35,193 nt of DNA from assembly GCA_900540145.1 (NCBI GenBank), contig UQEW01000014.1, positions 1 to 35,193 of the forward strand, given 5' to 3'. The translations under genes and the position numbers were made by a program. Source of the stretch: an uncultured Eubacteriales bacterium (GTDB lineage Bacteria > Bacillota > Clostridia > Peptostreptococcales > Anaerovoracaceae). A model generated the notes under the pieces. That model saw only the letters and a program-made list of their open reading frames with translations. It searched no databases and was not told the DNA's origin. How positions within the stretch are numbered: position 1 is the stretch's first letter; each line of letters begins with the position of its first letter. This document shows, piece after piece, positions 31,744-35,193 of this stretch.

Positions 31744-34635
31744 TTATTGCGACAATTGGTTAAGAGTTTCTTCAAGCTCATCCAGGTATTCGCCATATCC
31801 GGCCCAATCTCCTGACTGCTGAGCGTTTTGAGCATTTTCAAAAGCTGTAACCGCTTTTTCTATCAGCTCATCCTGGGTCAGTTCTCCGGTCTGCGTGCCT
31901 CCGCCTTGACCTTCACCGTCGCCTGTCTGTCCATCGCCTCCGTTGTCAACACCTTCCTCTGCCTGATCGCCAAACAGCGATACGAGACATTCTGCAAGAG
32001 TTTCCTCATATGCTATCTTGTCACCGTAAGCCACGATTATCCTCTTGACTTCAGGAATACTTGAATTTGTTGCTTCCAGATATACCGGTTCTACATACAA
32101 TATAGAGGAATTTATAGGAATTATGAACATATTTCCTCTGCTGTATTTTGTACCCGATGAATTCCAGAGAGAGAATTCCTTTGAAATTTCCGTGTTCTGG
32201 TCTATCTGTGCCTCCACTTGCTCAGGTCCGTAAATGGTCCTGCTCTTAGGGAACTGATACAAAACTAATTCTCCATAATGATCGCCGTCATTCCTTGCTA
32301 CGAACAGCGCGGTCATATTCTTCTTAGTTTTAGGCGTATAAGGTATAGAGTTGAAGAATTCTGCTTTTTCTTCTCCAGGAAGCTTGGCTATATAATAGTT
32401 AGGCTCCATCTGTACTTGCTCTGTTCCGTAGATTTCATATGCTATATCCCACTGGTCTTCATTGAGGTAGAATACGCTTATATCTTCCATATGGTATCTG
32501 GCATATATCTGAGCCTGAATGTTAAACAGCGAATTTGGATAACGTATATGATCCTTAAGTCCTTCCGGCATATCGTCAAAGCTTTGGAAGAGCTCAGGAT
32601 ATATCTTAGCATAAGTCTGAGCTATAGGATCATTTTCATCTACAACGTAGAAATCCACATCTCCGTTATAAGCGTCAACAACTACTTTTATGGAGTTTCT
32701 TATATAGTTTACACCGCTTTCATTATAAGGCTGTGAATAAGGATAATTGGAGCTTGTAGTATATGCGTCCACCATCCAGTAAAGCTTACCGTCTACTGTT
32801 ACCATATAAGGGTAGTTTTCATAACTCAAATATGGCATTATAGTCCTTATTCTATCCATCACGTTTCTGTGTACTATTATTTTGGAATCGCTGTCTATAT
32901 TGGATGAAACCAGCAATTTAAAACTGCGTTCATTGATGGCAAATACAAGACGGTTGAACAGATTCAAATCTATTCCGGCAGTTCCTTCGTACTGAGTATA
33001 CTGATTGCTGTCACCTGAAGGATAGTCGAATTCCGTTTCATCTGTTCCGACAACAATATACTCGTTGGACAGTTCTCCAAAGTATATCTCCGGTCTGGTA
33101 ATCTGCAGTTCTTCTACTGTCGATTCCGGAGGTATATTCCCTACAACCACATCAGGCTGACCGCTGCTGGTCACTTGATTAACCCGGGAAATAGTTACAC
33201 CATATCCGTGGGTGTACTTGAGGTGCCTGTTCAGCCATGAATCACCTATCTTACTTTCATCAATTTCTCTGGTTGCCAAATAAGTCTGCGTATAGTTTCC
33301 ATCTATCATGTATCTGTCGTTGTCTACATCGTTAAACGTATAGTACTGACGGATACTCTGTGTCTGATTGTAGAACTGTTTTGTAGGGTCAAAGTCGTTT
33401 ATACGTATATTGTTTATAGTTTCTGTATTTTCATTTATATCAGCAGCCGAAAGGGTATTGTCGGCAGCAAAATCCTTAATTGAAACATCGTCCAATTGGT
33501 ATGCGTATTGAGTATATTCTATATTTCTTTCGAGATATTTTTCTTCTTTGCTCAGTTCATCAGGTGATACGATTACGCCTTGAACAAGCAGCTCCGCTCC
33601 TGCGCCTACCAAACCTACAGCTATCATTAAAACAGGAATCGTCAAGATCTTCTTATAGGATTTTTTCTTCATATGGACTATGAAAAATATCGCTGCCAGA
33701 ACAGACAGAACGCAAAGTATTCTCAACTTCCAAAGAGTTACATTTACATCTGTGAAGCCGGCGCCGTAAACAGCTCCCGTATGAGTGTGCAGCAAATCAA
33801 ACTGCTGTAAGAAGAAGTTCAAGCCCAGCATTATGAAAAATATAAAGCCTAAAACACTTATCTTTCCTGATGCTATTTTAAGAAGCTGTTTGAAATTTCT
33901 ATCATCAAATTGTTTTCTCGGTCTCGTCGACCTAGCTTCGTATTTCTTGCCGGTGAAAGCTTCTGCAAACTTTCCGAATACCTCGCCGGCGCCTTTTGGC
34001 CCATTCTGGTTATTTCCAAAATTGCTGCCGTCCCCTGTATATCTTTCACTATCTACATTTTCAGCTCCCGGAGGCACTGTTTCTTTAAATACATCCGGTG
34101 TTCTTACCGTCATCAGTATTATATAGTATAAAACCGTAAGAATAACAAAACCAATGATGACTCCTATGAGGATTTCATTCATCTGAGTCAGAAAATCGAG
34201 TTTAAATATATAAAACGATATGTCCAAATTAAACAGCGGGTCTGCAATATCAAAGTCCGTACTGTTGGCAAACTTTAATATGTCCAGCCATAATTGCCAT
34301 ACTGTCATTACTGTCGCAAAAATTCCGAATAGCACGGAAAGAGCTATAGTAGTTTTCTTCAGCCTCTTCATATTGGTGGCCTCAGAAGAAGCTATCTGTG
34401 AAAAATACCCTTTTCTCAGCATACTCAGATATAAATATACTAAGATGGTTATCACAATAAATGTAGGTACTCCCACAGTAAGCTGTGTAACCAATTGCTT
34501 AAAGAATACGGAAAGGTATCCCATTTCTTTAAACCACATAAAATCTGCAATAAAGCCGATTAATGCTACAAAAGCAACAATTATCAGTATTACAACGAAC
34601 AAGATAATCGATACTTTTCGGTTGACTTTATCCAT
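31744..34635 (-). CDS. UPF0182 family membrane protein
   Basis: 963 residues. The first third holds about seven hydrophobic helices (for example SIILFVVILIIVAFVALIGF, MWFKEMGYLSVFFKQL, VLGFIFFIMLGLNFFLQQ). A large extracytoplasmic part follows with family blocks TINNIRINDFDPTKQFYNQ, QSIRQYYTFNDVDNDRY and LNRHLKYTHGYGV, VDAYTTSSNYPYS, IRNSIKVVVDAYNG and RYPNSLFNIQAQIY. A low-complexity GGDGQTGDGEGQGGG linker leads to a final amphipathic helix rich in Gln/Asn/Glu. The function of UPF0182 is unknown. AGGAGG precedes the ATG, whose A is also the last base of the upstream stop (TAATG), so the two are translationally coupled. Confidence 0.9.
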   Translation of the reverse strand: MDKVNRKVSIILFVVILIIVAFVALIGFIADFMWFKEMGYLSVFFKQLVTQLTVGVPTFIVITILVYLYLSMLRKGYFSQIASSEATNMKRLKKTTIALSVLFGIFATVMTVWQLWLDILKFANSTDFDIADPLFNLDISFYIFKLDFLTQMNEILIGVIIGFVILTVLYYIILMTVRTPDVFKETVPPGAENVDSERYTGDGSNFGNNQNGPKGAGEVFGKFAEAFTGKKYEARSTRPRKQFDDRNFKQLLKIASGKISVLGFIFFIMLGLNFFLQQFDLLHTHTGAVYGAGFTDVNVTLWKLRILCVLSVLAAIFFIVHMKKKSYKKILTIPVLMIAVGLVGAGAELLVQGVIVSPDELSKEEKYLERNIEYTQYAYQLDDVSIKDFAADNTLSAADINENTETINNIRINDFDPTKQFYNQTQSIRQYYTFNDVDNDRYMIDGNYTQTYLATREIDESKIGDSWLNRHLKYTHGYGVTISRVNQVTSSGQPDVVVGNIPPESTVEELQITRPEIYFGELSNEYIVVGTDETEFDYPSGDSNQYTQYEGTAGIDLNLFNRLVFAINERSFKLLVSSNIDSDSKIIVHRNVMDRIRTIMPYLSYENYPYMVTVDGKLYWMVDAYTTSSNYPYSQPYNESGVNYIRNSIKVVVDAYNGDVDFYVVDENDPIAQTYAKIYPELFQSFDDMPEGLKDHIRYPNSLFNIQAQIYARYHMEDISVFYLNEDQWDIAYEIYGTEQVQMEPNYYIAKLPGEEKAEFFNSIPYTPKTKKNMTALFVARNDGDHYGELVLYQFPKSRTIYGPEQVEAQIDQNTEISKEFSLWNSSGTKYSRGNMFIIPINSSILYVEPVYLEATNSSIPEVKRIIVAYGDKIAYEETLAECLVSLFGDQAEEGVDNGGDGQTGDGEGQGGGTQTGELTQDELIEKAVTAFENAQNAQQSGDWAGYGEYLDELEETLNQLSQ

Positions 34636-35193
34636 TATAAGTTTTCCTCCTTTATCTCTTCAACGGATATCGATTCAGACGAATCCGTTAAATGAACTGA
34701 ATTATATTCGACCGTTTCGCTTCCCTGGTCATTGGCATATGTAACTCTTGTGAGCACATAATATCCTGCGTCTCCGGTCCTTATCTCTCCTATTTCCAGT
34801 TTATTTATGCCTACTATGCCTTCTTTAAGATTTCCTTCGTCCTTCATAGCGTTATAGTAAGCTATCATATTTTCAACTATTTCCTGACCTATATATCTAT
34901 CGCTGCCGTCATCTGCAGTTTTCCATATCCCGTTTTGAAATTCAGCGGTTTGAGGAATTTCTTCAAAAGCATAATCTTTTGTAAGGTCGTATTTTAAGTT
35001 GACATCTTCAGAAATGCTTCCTATATTATCATGAGATGTAACGGCATTGATATATTCCGTAAGATATGTAGTTGTGATTTCAGGGTCGTCGGACAAATTG
35101 TTTTGTTGGTCTCCGCCGCCGAATACGCTTGCTACAGAAGCGATGAAATTATCTACGCCTTTGGCAAAAGCGCTGTCAGGTGCATCTATTTTC
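34635..35193 (-). CDS. Unknown protein, 3' part (runs off the window)
   Basis: The frame is open to the window edge, so the start is missing; at least 185 residues are visible. It begins KIDAPDSAFAKGVDNFIASV, followed by a FGGGDQQNN linker and a soluble domain (EITTTYLTEYINAVTSHD, GIVGINKLEIGEIRTGDAGY, YNSVHLTDSSESISV) that alternates strands and turns. I do not recognise it. The beta-rich end resembles extracytoplasmic accessory domains, and the missing N-terminus may carry a signal or membrane helix. It overlaps UPF0182 by one base and is probably its partner. Confidence 0.75.
   Translation of the reverse strand, partial: KIDAPDSAFAKGVDNFIASVASVFGGGDQQNNLSDDPEITTTYLTEYINAVTSHDNIGSISEDVNLKYDLTKDYAFEEIPQTAEFQNGIWKTADDGSDRYIGQEIVENMIAYYNAMKDEGNLKEGIVGINKLEIGEIRTGDAGYYVLTRVTYANDQGSETVEYNSVHLTDSSESISVEEIKEENL

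Overview
The window looks like chromosomal DNA of an anaerobic, low-to-medium GC Firmicute of class Clostridia. This rests on the gene content: a butyryl-CoA:acetate-type CoA-transferase, a peptide importer with a dipeptidase, an amino-acid decarboxylase next to an ornithine-cyclodeaminase-like gene, a UPF0182 membrane protein, strong AGGAGG ribosome sites and consensus TTGACA/TATAAT promoters. An amino-acid-fermenting, butyrate-forming Clostridium relative is my inference; no rRNA is present to confirm it.

Layout. 1-350: 28-bp tandem repeats and a regulatory leader. 348-2805: an XRE regulator, a methylated-DNA cysteine methyltransferase, and a broken Ada-AlkA fusion gene. 2964-7505: a 1513-residue TPR/SUFU/DUF4253 protein with its own consensus promoter. 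7506-8234: no intact gene; it holds a terminator, a nested inverted repeat, one copy of a dispersed repeat and an aldo/keto reductase remnant. 8235-13494: a redox district with a metallophosphoesterase, a dead thioredoxin, a rhodanese, a divergent Crp/Fnr regulator, trxA-trxB-ccdA-tlpA, and a convergent small gene interrupted by one in-frame UGA. 13583-14498: a GNAT pseudogene, tRNA-Arg(CCU) and a shattered partial copy of that tRNA. 14498-17623: the CoA-transferase, an IS256-family element, and the second copy of the dispersed repeat in opposite orientation. 17624-21025: decarboxylase and TIGR00300-family gene in one operon, divergent from a TetR regulator. 21083-28075: a peptide ABC importer operon with a dipeptidase. 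28407-31636: a long glutamine synthetase variant followed by serS. 31744-35193: UPF0182 and the 3' part of a coupled unknown gene.

How the genes fit together. trxA/trxB reduce cytosolic disulfides; CcdA can pass electrons across the membrane to the anchored TlpA/ResA-like thioredoxin; the Crp/Fnr regulator is transcribed divergently. The importer and PepD bring in and cleave peptides, the decarboxylase and cyclodeaminase-like enzyme may act on arginine/ornithine/lysine, and the CoA-transferase would end butyrate formation.

The most unusual item is the small gene at 13186-13494. Its only interruption is a UGA at codon 31 forming a C-S-S-U motif, with a SECIS-like hairpin (loop AGGUU) 21 nt downstream. 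I recognise no family for it. It may be a new selenoprotein linked to the thioredoxin cluster. The caution is that several neighbours within 6 kb are real pseudogenes, so a nonsense mutation remains possible. A Rex-type operator just downstream of the CoA-transferase promoter is the clearest regulatory site.
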